This document shows positions 18,030 to 26,605 of a DNA stretch of 46,440 nucleotides, piece after piece. The translations under genes and the position numbers were made by a program. A model generated the notes under the pieces. It did no database searches and was not told where the DNA came from. It worked only from the letters and a program-made list of their open reading frames with translations. Origin of the DNA: Domibacillus sp. PGB-M46 (GTDB lineage: Bacteria > Bacillota > Bacilli > Bacillales > Domibacillaceae); contig NZ_JAKGCR010000031.1 in NCBI RefSeq assembly GCF_022668875.1, forward strand, positions 1-46,440, written 5' to 3'. The number at the start of each line of letters is the position of its first letter. Within the stretch, counting starts at the first letter, position 1.

Positions 18030-19457
18030 TTATTTAGCGATGCTGTAAAGAGAATCTACCTCGTAGCCCTTTGCTTTATAGTAATCCAAAATACCAAGAT
18101 AGATCGCTTTGGCTGCCGCTGTCTGCCAGTAATCCGATTTCAATTTGTCATTGTCACTTTTATTCGTAATAAAACCGAGTTCCGCCAGCGCGGCCGGCAT
18201 ATTGTTTTCACGGAGAACACCGTAATTTCCTGACTTTACTCCGCGGTTATTTAAACTCCAGGCGTCTGTCATTCTTGTTTGAATTTTTAACGCCAGTAAT
18301 TTGCTGTCTGACACATACGGGTTTGCAGCAGCTGCATAGTAAAATGTTTCTGTACCGTTCGCATTCGCACTAGCCGCATTTGCATGAATGCTGACAAACA
18401 CATTCCCCTTGTTTTTTATAGCAAAATCAGGCCGGGCATTCACAGAGACAAAGACGTCTGAAGAGCGGGTCATTTTCACCTTAAAAGGTGTTTTCTTTAG
18501 CAAGTTGTTTATTTTCAGTCCTGTAGAAAGGACAACATCTTTTTCTCTAAGTCCAAAGCCAATTGCACCCGGATCTGTCCCGCCATGTCCTGGATCAAGA
18601 ATAATTGTCTGGCCGGAAAGGGGTGAATCTGGACTGGCAAAAGGCTTTTCAGGCGAGGCAGTTCCTAAAGAAGTACTTCGTAAATAAGAAGCACTGACAA
18701 ACCCCGCTGTGTTACCTGTTTTAATGTATATCCAGTCCCCAACCGAATGCGCACCTGATACTTTTACATTTTTTTCAATCTTTCCTTGTGAAGCAAAAGA
18801 TGTCGAAGGTCCTGTGCGGATATTTAAGTTATCAGCACTTGTCCAAAGTACCTTTGAAAAACTTACAGATTGTTTTGTACGGAACGCGGGATTAATCGCA
18901 CGTGCTAAAAAAACAGCAAAATCAGCACGTTTAATCGTTAAATTTCCGCCAAACGTACCGCTGGCAGTTCCACTGGCAATGCCGCGGTCCGTTAGCTCTT
19001 TTGCAGCTCCGGAAGTCGTGCCGTTATAAGAGTAGCCGAATGCATTCGCGATCATAATGGCCATTTCCCCGCGCGTAACTTCCTTATTCGGATAAAAACG
19101 ACCTGCACTTACCCCCGATAAAGAGTTAGTAGTAATTTTTTTGTCCACACTAGATTGTATAAACCCGGAAGCATAGTTACCCGTTCCAACATCAGAGAAT
19201 ACTGTTTTTCTTTGTGCGCCGTTTAATTGAAGGGCCCGGCCGATTAATGTAACAGCTTCTGTCCTTGTTATCGCTTGATAGGGGTTAAAAGACGTTTTAG
19301 ATGACCCTTTTACAATCCCCCCACCCGACAAATAGTTCACTTCCTTTTTTACTCGGCTTGGTACATCCGTAAAACCAGCTGCCTGAGCAGACAGGTGGGT
19401 GCTCCATTGGGAAATAGTCAATAAAAAAACTAGAATAAAAATCATGCTTTTCTTCAC
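18030..19457 (-). CDS. N-acetylmuramoyl-L-alanine amidase with SLH and SH3b domains
   Basis: 475 residues, exported. A signal peptide ends at about SAQA (residue 26). Three SLH repeats (about 28-70, 86-135, 145-190) anchor the protein to pyruvylated secondary cell-wall polymer. An SH3b domain follows (about 203-262, LNIRTGPSTSF), then an Amidase_3 catalytic domain from 283 with zinc ligands H291 (LDPGHGG) and E305, SIHANA near 360 and the catalytic LAELGF glutamate near 437. It cleaves the bond between MurNAc and the stem peptide during wall turnover or cell separation. AGGGGAG precedes the ATG. It is monocistronic. Presence of SLH repeats implies the host has SLH-binding wall polymer. Confidence 0.95.
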   Translation of the reverse strand: MKKSMIFILVFLLTISQWSTHLSAQAAGFTDVPSRVKKEVNYLSGGGIVKGSSKTSFNPYQAITRTEAVTLIGRALQLNGAQRKTVFSDVGTGNYASGFIQSSVDKKITTNSLSGVSAGRFYPNKEVTRGEMAIMIANAFGYSYNGTTSGAAKELTDRGIASGTASGTFGGNLTIKRADFAVFLARAINPAFRTKQSVSFSKVLWTSADNLNIRTGPSTSFASQGKIEKNVKVSGAHSVGDWIYIKTGNTAGFVSASYLRSTSLGTASPEKPFASPDSPLSGQTIILDPGHGGTDPGAIGFGLREKDVVLSTGLKINNLLKKTPFKVKMTRSSDVFVSVNARPDFAIKNKGNVFVSIHANAASANANGTETFYYAAAANPYVSDSKLLALKIQTRMTDAWSLNNRGVKSGNYGVLRENNMPAALAELGFITNKSDNDKLKSDYWQTAAAKAIYLGILDYYKAKGYEVDSLYSIAK

Positions 19458-19879
19458 GTTTAGACCTCTCCCCTTATCGTTTTATCCAAATATCTTGCAT
19501 GGATCTCTTACATATTATTTCCTTTTACTAATTTTGTTTATATGAAACTTTTTAAGATAGTTTTTGCCCATATGTAACAGTAATTTGATTTTCGTTATGA
19601 AAACGAAATAAAAAATTGTTTTTTGTTTAATGCTTAAAATATCTCTAAGAGTATCTTAATTCCCCCTTTAAAAGGTTTGCTCGAGGCCGTTTAAACTGGA
19701 TTATTACCACTAAATTAGATAGTTTTTTTAGGAATGATCACTTTGATTACAAAGCCTATAGCCTATGTGTTCCATGAAAGTATAGCTTGTTAAATGGGTT
19801 AACATAATTACGGGATTTAAGTGTAAGAGGTTCTAGACTATCAAACTTCACCTAGCTGGCAAATGCTATTTTCTGATCG
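19458..19879. other. Intergenic stretch, no gene seen
   Basis: AT-rich region upstream of the amidase. A TTTCGTT/AACGAAA short inverted repeat near 19590-19608 may be regulatory, but the reading frames are not convincing. Confidence 0.4.
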
Positions 19880-19950
19880 GAAACCCAGGGATAGCAATGA
19901 ATTGTTAATTTAAAAACAAAAAAACAGAACCCTCTCTCGGATCCTGTTTC
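19880..19950. repeat. Duplicated terminator segment, copy B
   Basis: Counterpart of 17950-18020 about 1.9 kb away, same orientation; it includes the hairpin at 19917-19949. Confidence 0.6.
19917..19949 (-). terminator. Terminator for the 20.1 kb minus-strand genes
   Basis: On minus, AAACAGGATCC pairs with GGGTTCTGTTT (11 bp including G-U pairs), followed by TTTTTGTTTT. Confidence 0.75.
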
Positions 19951-19962
19951 ACCTTTTGTACG

Positions 19963-20155
19963 CTATTTATTATTACCTTTTTTCATTTGCTCAATTAGCT
20001 TTTTTGTCCTCAAGTCCTGGCTTCTCGATAATTTTACTGGGGGCAACATACACGCCGTCTTTCGCTTCATTTTCAAGATCCACGATTCTATTCTTTTCTG
20101 ATAGTGTTAGCAGAAAGATCATAGCCATGTTAAGGAAAGCAGTGGAGCATGCCAT
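19963..20155 (-). pseudogene. Small membrane-anchored protein with a probable frameshift
   Basis: From ATG 20155 the frame reads a hydrophobic start (ACSTAFLNMAMIFLLTL) then a polar body (NRIVDLENEAKDGVYVAP, KIIEKPGLEDK) and stops at 19991. A run of six A residues lies just before. Removing one base there extends the product with KLIEQMKKGNNK to a stop at 19963, next to the terminator. The composition of that extension suggests the true C-terminus, so the gene is probably frameshifted or the run is variable. There is no clear ribosome site; it directly follows the gene at 20164. Family not recognised. Confidence 0.4.
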
Positions 20156-20163
20156 TGTATGTA

Positions 20164-20475
20164 TTACGCTTTTTCACTGCTAAATTCCGTTTTTTGACGC
20201 AAAACTTTATTAACAGAACTGCGGTTCTTCCAGATAAACTTAACCATTTCTGCTGGTTCCAGCAGCTGTTCATCTGGATCGCAATAGGTTTCACCTTTTC
20301 CATGAATGGTCCACGCCTTTGTGTATTCATTAAACATCAGCGTCCACTGCCCATTTCGCTGCTTATCTTCAAAAATAAAGTAATGCTTGTTTCCTTGATC
20401 ATCGTAAAAAGCAATTTGAGGAAAATCCATTAAGAATTGTTCAATATCTTTTTTCGATCTTAACACTCTAGCCAT
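20164..20475 (-). CDS. Hypothetical protein, 103 aa
   Basis: Intact gene, ATG with AAGGAGAG upstream. Soluble; the first half is a helix (LRSKKDIEQFLMDFPQI) followed by beta-rich KHYFIFEDKQRNGQWTLMF, then EMVKFIWKNRSSVNKVL. No signal peptide or known catalytic motif. I do not recognise the family. Its downstream neighbour is a frameshifted small membrane protein, and both could form one transcript ending at 19917. Confidence 0.65.
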   Translation of the reverse strand: MARVLRSKKDIEQFLMDFPQIAFYDDQGNKHYFIFEDKQRNGQWTLMFNEYTKAWTIHGKGETYCDPDEQLLEPAEMVKFIWKNRSSVNKVLRQKTEFSSEKA

Positions 20476-20635
20476 AATTCAACTCTCCTTCACGATAAAC
20501 TTGAGAAATGCAAAAATGTCTTGTTTTTAGACGGCTATTTTCAATATTATATATAATTCGAGAAAGTAATGCACCCTGTCCTTTTAGTTTATGTTCTTGC
20601 TTCCTGGAAACAGGAACGCTGCCTCCGTAAAATAA

Positions 20636-20671
20636 GTAAAAACAAAGAGATCCCCCCCTGATCTCTTTGTA
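20636..20671 (-). terminator. Terminator downstream of the barstar-like gene
   Basis: ACAAAGAGATC (20642-20652) pairs with GATCTCTTTGT (20660-20670), followed by TTTTT on minus. It is about 190 bp after the gene. Confidence 0.85.
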
Positions 20672-20859
20672 CCTATTCTTACTATCGATCTGAAAAATTC
20701 TTTAAATCCTTTTCAACAATTAATGTAACCGTTTTCCTAGTATCATCCTTTTATAGAGGCAGAAAGGCGTTCTTTCTTAAACTGACTTATGTATGTACGA
20801 TTGATTAAGTAAATTAAAACCTTTTAAAAAACTAGTTACAACCCTCTATCTTTGTCTAG

Positions 20860-21264
20860 CTACTCTTCACCGTTCCATTCAGCAGACATTACATCCAGGT
20901 TTGGAAAACTCATAGTAGCGTCGTTTGTTTGAACAAAGGATAACAGTTTCACATCCTCGATTAAAAATCTCCAGGAGTTTATTTGGATAATGTTTAATAA
21001 TTTAAATGCCACTTCGAAGTTTTGTTTTGCAAACAGCTCATAGTTTTTAAATACCAAAACGAACTCCGTTTCTTCCTCAACCATGTCTGATAAGCACTCT
21101 TTAAAAGCGTCTAAATTTTCTCCGTAATAACATGGCAAATCAAGAACAGCTGCCAAATCATGATGGTGGTTTTTTAACTTCCACTTGGAATAATCAAAAG
21201 TATATATTTCAAACCCTTGACGGGATACATCGCCTATATACTTATTTAAAATTTTATTACTCAT
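20860..21264 (-). CDS. Barstar-like protein (ribonuclease-inhibitor fold), orphan
   Basis: The core matches the barstar family: EIYTFDYSKWKLKNHHHDL, LAAVLDLPCYYGENLDAFKECLSD with the hallmark YYGxNLDA, then EFVLVFKNYELF and a helix KLLNIIQ. Barstar binds and blocks the secreted RNase barnase, or in other members a different toxin. No barnase-type gene is adjacent. The start is uncertain: ATG 21264 gives about 134 residues, a TTG at 21330 gives 156. A different-frame ATG at 21304 has an excellent AGAGGG site and encodes 15 codons (MEEPYVKWLCKALHE) whose stop overlaps ATG 21264. That means either translational coupling or a frameshift near the N-terminus. Confidence 0.8.
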   Translation of the reverse strand: MSNKILNKYIGDVSRQGFEIYTFDYSKWKLKNHHHDLAAVLDLPCYYGENLDAFKECLSDMVEEETEFVLVFKNYELFAKQNFEVAFKLLNIIQINSWRFLIEDVKLLSFVQTNDATMSFPNLDVMSAEWNGEE

Positions 21265-21495
21265 GAAGAGCTTTACAGAGCCATTTAACATAAGGTTCTT
21301 CCATAATTCCCTCTCATACTCACCACCCAAAATTTGATTTTATTTAAATGAATTGTTTCTTAATCAACAGCACCGGTCAATAGAGCCTTTTCCCCAAAAA
21401 ATGCTTTTTGACTATATTGCCAGTGAGAAGGGAACGGAAACGACCTATACTGTTAAGGCAAGACAAATCAAAAACCCATAAGGGAGTGACTGATC

Positions 21496-21690
21496 ATGTC
21501 AAGCAGAGACCGCAACCGCCTATTGGCTCCAGGTGTCCAGCAGGCTAATGACCAGATGAAGTACGAAATCGCTTCGGAATTTGGTGTTCAGCTAGGTGCG
21601 GATACAACAGCGCGCGAAAACGGTTCTGTCGGCGGTGAAATCACGAAGCGCCTTGTACAAATGGCGAAACAGCAATTGTCTCGTCGTTAG
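21496..21690 (+). CDS. Small acid-soluble spore protein, alpha/beta type
   Basis: 64 residues and a textbook member: the GPR protease site region ([10 protein letters not shown], cleaved within such E-[IF]-A motifs) and the DNA-binding block [20 protein letters not shown]. These proteins coat spore DNA and protect it from UV, then supply amino acids at germination. AGGGAG lies about nine bases before the ATG. Expression is expected from a sigma-G promoter, which I could not place with confidence. Its own terminator follows. Confidence 0.97.
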   Translation: MSSRDRNRLLAPGVQQANDQMKYEIASEFGVQLGADTTARENGSVGGEITKRLVQMAKQQLSRR

Positions 21691-21719
21691 AAAACATATA
21701 AAACTAAAAAGCAACAAAA

Positions 21720-21756
21720 AAAGACACTCCTTCGTTCTGAAGGGTGTCTTTTTTTA
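21720..21756 (+). terminator. SASP terminator
   Basis: AGACACTCCTTC pairs with GAAGGGTGTCT, followed by TTTTTTT. Confidence 0.9.
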
Positions 21757-21942
21757 TTTAAGGCTCTGTTAGAGATTGGTGTGAATGAACGTCTAGTTTT
21801 TGTATGCAAAATTTGAAAATATCCAATTTGGCCGTACTGTTGATTAAAAATGTAAATTTAGATTATTTTAAGAAAAGATTTTAACATTTGTTTAATTAGC
21901 TTTTTTATCATTAAGTTTCATTCCGTTTGTTGTTTACCAGTG

Positions 21943-22971
21943 TTAATTCTTTGTCTTTTGTTTTAACAGTGCTGATAAAAAGGCTAATGTTAGTCCCTGT
22001 CCCCAGCCCTGAACTCTCTTATACGGAACCTGTTTGTATCCTTCTGCATTATCCATTACAGCCGTCCCTGCGGAGACACTTGCTACGGATCCATCTTCTT
22101 TGATCTGGCTAAGAATTCCTTCAATCGACCTCTGGATATATTCATTATACAACTTCCCTCTAGACAACAAGGCAGCAGCAATTCCAGCAGATCCCGATGT
22201 CTCTTGATAGGAATCGGCATCCGTTAAAATCGTATGCCACAGTCCAGTTGTAGATTGCAAACGGACTAAAGCGCTCAACTGATCACGAAGAGAATCAGCA
22301 ATAATCATATAAGATGGATGTTGTACTTTGATTAACTCCAATGCTCTTGCCATCGTGTAGGCTGCCCAGCTGTTTCCTCTGGCCCAAAAAATACCGGACA
22401 TATGATTTTGAGCAACATGATCCCATCCGTGATAATATAAATTTGTTAATTCATCCTGTAGAAATTGTTCGTGTCCGTGATATTGTTTCAAGCCAAATTC
22501 AAAATAATCATTTCGATCTAACATATGGCCAATTCGTAAAAGAAAATATCCTGCCATAAACATAGTATCTGCCCATGCTTGCTCGGGAAATACATCCTTT
22601 CCTCCGTTAACGGTATGCTGTAAAATACCGTCTGCAAACCTGTCTGCATCATTTAATAAAAAATCTGCCATTTGAATGGCATAGTTCAGATAGTTTTCTT
22701 CTTCTGAAGCCTTATACAAAGTGAGAAGCGTGTGACCAATGGCACAAGCATTTACAGACAATAAAGGCAGACCGTCTTCCAGTTCCTTATCTATCCAATT
22801 CTTAAGAAAGTGTAAGTATTGCTCCTCTCTGGTGGCTTCAAATGCTTCAGCAATACCGAAAAAGGCTACCCCGGCGGGCCAGTCCCACCCGTAATCCATC
22901 TTCATGGTCCTTTCAACAACTTTATCTATTTTATCTCTTACTTCATTTTCATCAAAAATAAGCTTAGACAT
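21943..22971 (-). CDS. Glycoside hydrolase family 105/88 (unsaturated uronyl hydrolase)
   Basis: 342 residues forming an (alpha/alpha)6 barrel protein similar to YteR/YesR. Signposts: WDWPAGVAFFG near residue 29, FPEQAWADTMFMAG near 132 with the catalytic Asp in AWAD, FWARGNSWAAY near 197, and ETSGSAGIAAAL and GWGQGLTLAFL at the C-terminus. The family hydrates and releases unsaturated galacturonyl or glucuronyl residues left by polysaccharide lyases. There is no signal peptide, so it acts inside the cell on imported oligosaccharides. No lyase or sugar transporter is adjacent, so the substrate is not defined. ATG has GGAGAG upstream. Confidence 0.9.
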   Translation of the reverse strand: MSKLIFDENEVRDKIDKVVERTMKMDYGWDWPAGVAFFGIAEAFEATREEQYLHFLKNWIDKELEDGLPLLSVNACAIGHTLLTLYKASEEENYLNYAIQMADFLLNDADRFADGILQHTVNGGKDVFPEQAWADTMFMAGYFLLRIGHMLDRNDYFEFGLKQYHGHEQFLQDELTNLYYHGWDHVAQNHMSGIFWARGNSWAAYTMARALELIKVQHPSYMIIADSLRDQLSALVRLQSTTGLWHTILTDADSYQETSGSAGIAAALLSRGKLYNEYIQRSIEGILSQIKEDGSVASVSAGTAVMDNAEGYKQVPYKRVQGWGQGLTLAFLSALLKQKTKN

Positions 22972-23179
22972 CTTCCACTCTCCTAAATGATAAAAATAAA
23001 TAATTCGATGTATGACCCATAAATTTCACCCGGCCCCCTCCTTTCATATGCCATCATTGTAAAATATATCTTTTTTTCTTTATATAAGATTTTTTTCTAT
23101 ATAGATAAATTGAACAAAGAACACTGTTAAATGCACATTTTTCAACATTCGCAAGTGCTGCATGAGATCAATAACGTAA

Positions 23180-23212
23180 AAAACCGAGACATTATACAGG
23201 CCTCGGTTTTCT
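23180..23212. terminator. Orphan terminator-like hairpin
   Basis: AAAACCGAG (23180-23188) pairs with CTCGGTTTT (23202-23210). No gene ends close to it; it lies 200 bp upstream of the GH105 start, between genes. Confidence 0.65.
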
Positions 23213-23309
23213 TAGGTTTACACTTAGAGAAAATTATTTTGCTGTGAATGAATACAGTTCAGTGTGAATTCGCTTCCTGTACTTCACATTTTCTATAGTA
23301 ACGGTGTTA

Positions 23310-23396
23310 ATGACAATTAGTTTGATTAAATCGCTTAATAAAGAAGCAAAAGAACTTAATTTAAAAATCTATATAGACACACCTAAGAAAATATAA
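23310..23396 (+). CDS. Possible small ORF, 28 codons
   Basis: ATG to TAA giving a lysine-rich, protein-like peptide (SLIKSLNKEAKELNL, then KIYIDTPKKI). There is no ribosome binding site, so it is either a gene remnant or chance. It is the only coding-like item in the 385-bp gap before the exchanger gene. Confidence 0.2.
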   Translation: MTISLIKSLNKEAKELNLKIYIDTPKKI

Positions 23397-23597
23397 CAAA
23401 AAAGAACAGCTGCGAGCTTTCGTTGACTTACGACGAGGAAATAAATACTAAAAATAAGCGATCCTAAAATAGATCACTATAGATTAAACGCGTTTACAGA
23501 GAGTGAATAAACAGAGGGACTCCCTTATATAATGGTGGGACAAGTACTAATAACTTATCAAATTCTGTTTACTATATGAGTACGAAGGAGGGGTTTC

Positions 23598-24593
23598 ATG
23601 CTTTTTATTTTATTCGGAACAGCTGGGGCTGCAACGATACTAGCAGCGATCGCGCTATCGAATTACGCGGATGAATTAAGTGAGAAAACATCACTTGGCG
23701 GGCTGCTTGTTGGAACAGTTCTGCTAGCAAGCGCTACTTCCCTTCCAGAAGTAACTACAAGCGTTTCCGCTGTTCTTCTCAAAAATCCGGATATTGCAGT
23801 GGGAAATATGCTCGGGTCAAACATGTTCAATCTTTTTATTATTGCGAGCTTTGATCTATGGTACCGAAAATTACGCTTATACCAATCTGTAAGCAGCGAG
23901 CATATATTCACAGCGGGACTTGGATTTTTTCTTTCGGTAATGGCGCTTCTCGCCCTGGTATGGCAGCCAGGCTATACGATTTACGGGGTTGGAGTAGATT
24001 CCTTATGTATTGCACTGATTTGTATCCTAGGTATGTCTCTCCTCAACAAAATAGCCTACACATCCGGACCTGAACAGGCTATATCCGCAAATGAACCATC
24101 TATATTGTCTGGTCACGCCTCTTTTTCACTAAGAAAAACGATAGCCGGTTTTTTGATTATGGCCTTGCTGATCACCGGGGCAGGAACCACACTTTCTTTT
24201 GTAGGCGATGAAATTGCAAGAGTTACTGGAATTGGATCAAGTTTTGTAGGCAGCTTTTTCTTAGCGGCTACAACTTCTATACCGGAAGCGATCGCTGTAC
24301 TTGTAGCCCTCCGGTTAGGAAATGTCAATTTGGCCCTTGGCTCAATACTCGGCAGCAATATTTTTAATATGTTAATTCTAACAGGTTCTGATGCTTTTTA
24401 TCGGAAGGGACCTATCCTTTCACACGTCTCCCCTATCCACCAGGTTTCCGCACTGTCTGTATCGGTTTTGTCTCTTGTTTTACTGATGGCACTTAAGCAG
24501 AAAAAAGAAGTTTCTTCTGTAAAATACCTTATCCCTTCATTGATGATTATCATCTGTTATTTATATTCTTCCTATAGAATTTTCCAGGGATAA
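23598..24593 (+). CDS. Cation/Ca2+ antiporter (CaCA family)
   Basis: 331 residues, about ten membrane spans, with the two inverted alpha-repeats that define Na+/Ca2+-exchanger-like proteins: GTVLLASATSLPEVTTS with GNMLGSNMFNL (about residues 38-80) and FFLAATTSIPEAIAV with GSILGSNIFNML (about 217-258). The acidic residues in SLPE and SIPE bind the cation. It extrudes Ca2+ or another cation in exchange for Na+ or H+; the exact ions are not readable. AAGGAGGGG precedes the ATG. Confidence 0.9.
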   Translation: MLFILFGTAGAATILAAIALSNYADELSEKTSLGGLLVGTVLLASATSLPEVTTSVSAVLLKNPDIAVGNMLGSNMFNLFIIASFDLWYRKLRLYQSVSSEHIFTAGLGFFLSVMALLALVWQPGYTIYGVGVDSLCIALICILGMSLLNKIAYTSGPEQAISANEPSILSGHASFSLRKTIAGFLIMALLITGAGTTLSFVGDEIARVTGIGSSFVGSFFLAATTSIPEAIAVLVALRLGNVNLALGSILGSNIFNMLILTGSDAFYRKGPILSHVSPIHQVSALSVSVLSLVLLMALKQKKEVSSVKYLIPSLMIIICYLYSSYRIFQG

Positions 24594-24687
24594 AGGCAGG
24601 CGCTTCCGCTCCCTTCACCTTAATGGTTGTTTATTACATGCTTCATTAGAGAATATGTAAAAAACTATGTTTATGTGGTGCATTTGT

Positions 24688-25698
24688 ATGAAAAAATTTG
24701 TGGAAGGAGTCAGTGCATTTTCCGGCTGGCTGTGGGGCATCCCCCTCATTACATTGCTTGCCATAACAGGTGTTTATTTAACCGTTCAATTAGGGTTCTT
24801 CCAGTTTCGATAACCGCTTTATATGATCAAGCAAACCTTTGGCAGTATATTTAAGGAACCAAAAGGAAATATTACACCACTGCAGGCATTAACCTCTGCT
24901 TTGTCTTCTGCCCCCGGTGCCGTATTTTGGATGTGGGTGATTGCGGTCATTGGCATGTCCATTAAATTTTCAGAAAGTGTATTAGCCGTTCATTATAGAG
25001 AGAAAAATGAGGCAGGCGAATATGTGGGCGGCCCTGTCTATTATATGACAAAAGGGCTAAAGTTAAAGTGGCTGGGAGCCTGGTTCGCCTTTGCTTTAAT
25101 GATCGAGCTGATTCCAAGTATTATGGTCCAAGGAAATGCTGTATCTTCTGCTGTAAAAGAAACGTTTAATGGAAATGAGCTGCTGTCAGGACTTATTACA
25201 GCTGTTCTTGTTGGACTTGTTATCTTTGGCGGCTTAAAACGTATTGCAAAAGTAACGGAAATTATTGTGCCGTTTATGGCGCTTCTTTATGTAGGAGCAG
25301 GGCTGACCATTGTAGCAATGAATATCGGCAAGCTGCCAGAAGTCATTGATCTTATTTTCTCTTATGCATTTCAGCCCATGTCAGCAGTTGGCGGCTTTGC
25401 CGGTGCAGCCGTAGCAGAAACCGTCCGCTGGGGATTCGCCTGCGGCTTGTATTCAAATGAAGCAGGACTTGGAACAGTATCGATTGCTCATGCAGCTGCC
25501 ACGACCGATCATCCGGTCCGACAAGGTTTTTGGGCTGTAATGGGGATTGTGATTGGATCTGCAGTGCTGAAAATTATGTGGAGTATCATTTTCAGCGGTG
25601 GTGCAGGTATGTCGGTTATAAAGCCTGCCATTACAGGTGTTGTTGTATGCATTTTAGGAATTTTCTTCTATAAAAGACGGTTGTCAATACGTAAATAA
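24688..25698 (+). pseudogene. Sodium:alanine symporter (AGCS family), broken
   Basis: The true start is ATG 24688, encoding the family N-terminus (GVSAFSGWLWGIPLITLLA) up to GFFQFR, where an in-frame TAA at 24811 replaces the expected Arg-Tyr-rich junction. Translation in the same frame then continues with MIKQTFGSIF and the AGCS core (SALSSAPGAVFWMW, YVGGPVYYMTKGL, GFACGLYSNEAGLGT). Near residue 290 the sequence jumps from QGFWAVMGIV to a C-terminal membrane piece, so roughly 100 residues of the usual ~450 are absent. A nonsense mutation plus an internal deletion make function unlikely. A terminator follows at 25769. Confidence 0.85.
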
Positions 25699-25768
25699 CC
25701 GAGTACTTGCTAATCTGCTTTACTAAACTAAATACAACGTACGAATAAATTACTGTTGCATTCAACTG

Positions 25769-25804
25769 AAGGAGCCAGAATTATTTTATTCTGGCTCCTT
25801 TTTA
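25769..25804 (+). terminator. Terminator of the symporter relic
   Basis: AAGGAGCCAGAAT (25769-25781) pairs perfectly with ATTCTGGCTCCTT (25788-25800), then TTTTT. Confidence 0.9.
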
Positions 25805-25972
25805 CTCTTTATCATTGTAAAATGTGTATTTGCTATCTGAAGCTTTGGATGATTATATTTATCCCCTTTTTCCATCAACTATGATTAGTTTAATTTAATT
25901 GTCTATGATATAGATGATACACGGTACTGCATGGGTATAATAGAAACAATAAATTAGGTAGGAGAAATCTAT

Positions 25973-26533
25973 ATGAAGATTAAAACTGTTGACACTTGGG
26001 ATGATGAACTTTGGCAGGACGCGAGCCCCCTTTATATGGAGGCATTTGGAGATAAGGGGGCCAAGCCGGTTAAGATCGTCAAAAATATGTTTGCACAAGG
26101 AATTGCCGAGCTCCATGTGGCGTACAACGAGTCGGGAGCGGTTGTTATGGCTCTCACAGGGAAGCTCATATCTGATCGGGTGATGATCATCGACTATTTG
26201 GCTGTATCTGAAAAAAAGCGAGGCCATGGACTTGGCAAACACTTTGTTGATTACCTGCGGCACAAAGCGGATCATGAGGGGTATCAGAAGTTAATTATTG
26301 AGGCTGAGTCAGAGAAAACACTAGATAACAGAAGACGTATCCACTTTTGGCAGTCATGCGGCTTTCTTCTCACAGCGTATGTCCACCACTACATCTGGGT
26401 GCCGGAAACCTACCAAGCTATGTACCTTCCCCTCACTGCTGATTCGAGGAAGGTAACGGGAGAAGAATTGTTTCTGTTTATCAATACCTTTCACCGGCTG
26501 TCGTTTCGCGGCTTTGGAAAGGACGAAGATTAA
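25973..26533 (+). CDS. GNAT-family N-acetyltransferase
   Basis: 186 residues with a GNAT fold: IIDYLAVSEKKRGHGLGKHF near residue 62-82 is the beta4/alpha3 acetyl-CoA site (R/Q-x-x-G-x-G/A), followed by YQKLIIEAE and RRIHFWQSCGF. It transfers an acetyl group from acetyl-CoA to an unidentified amine. GTAGGAG precedes the ATG. A single gene with no telling neighbours. The extra ~50 C-terminal residues (ADSRKVTGEELFLFIN) are not typical of the minimal domain. Confidence 0.85.
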   Translation: MKIKTVDTWDDELWQDASPLYMEAFGDKGAKPVKIVKNMFAQGIAELHVAYNESGAVVMALTGKLISDRVMIIDYLAVSEKKRGHGLGKHFVDYLRHKADHEGYQKLIIEAESEKTLDNRRRIHFWQSCGFLLTAYVHHYIWVPETYQAMYLPLTADSRKVTGEELFLFINTFHRLSFRGFGKDED

Positions 26534-26605
26534 GGGTTGCTTCTCCCGGCTAAATCGTTTTAACTAAGGGAGTTTAATAAGCTTATAAATAAAAAAGGGC
26601 GTTTA

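Noticed and set aside
21380-21470. Sigma-G promoter for the SASP gene
   Set aside because: TGAGAA with CTATACT gives a 15-base spacer and poor consensus match; not specific enough to call.
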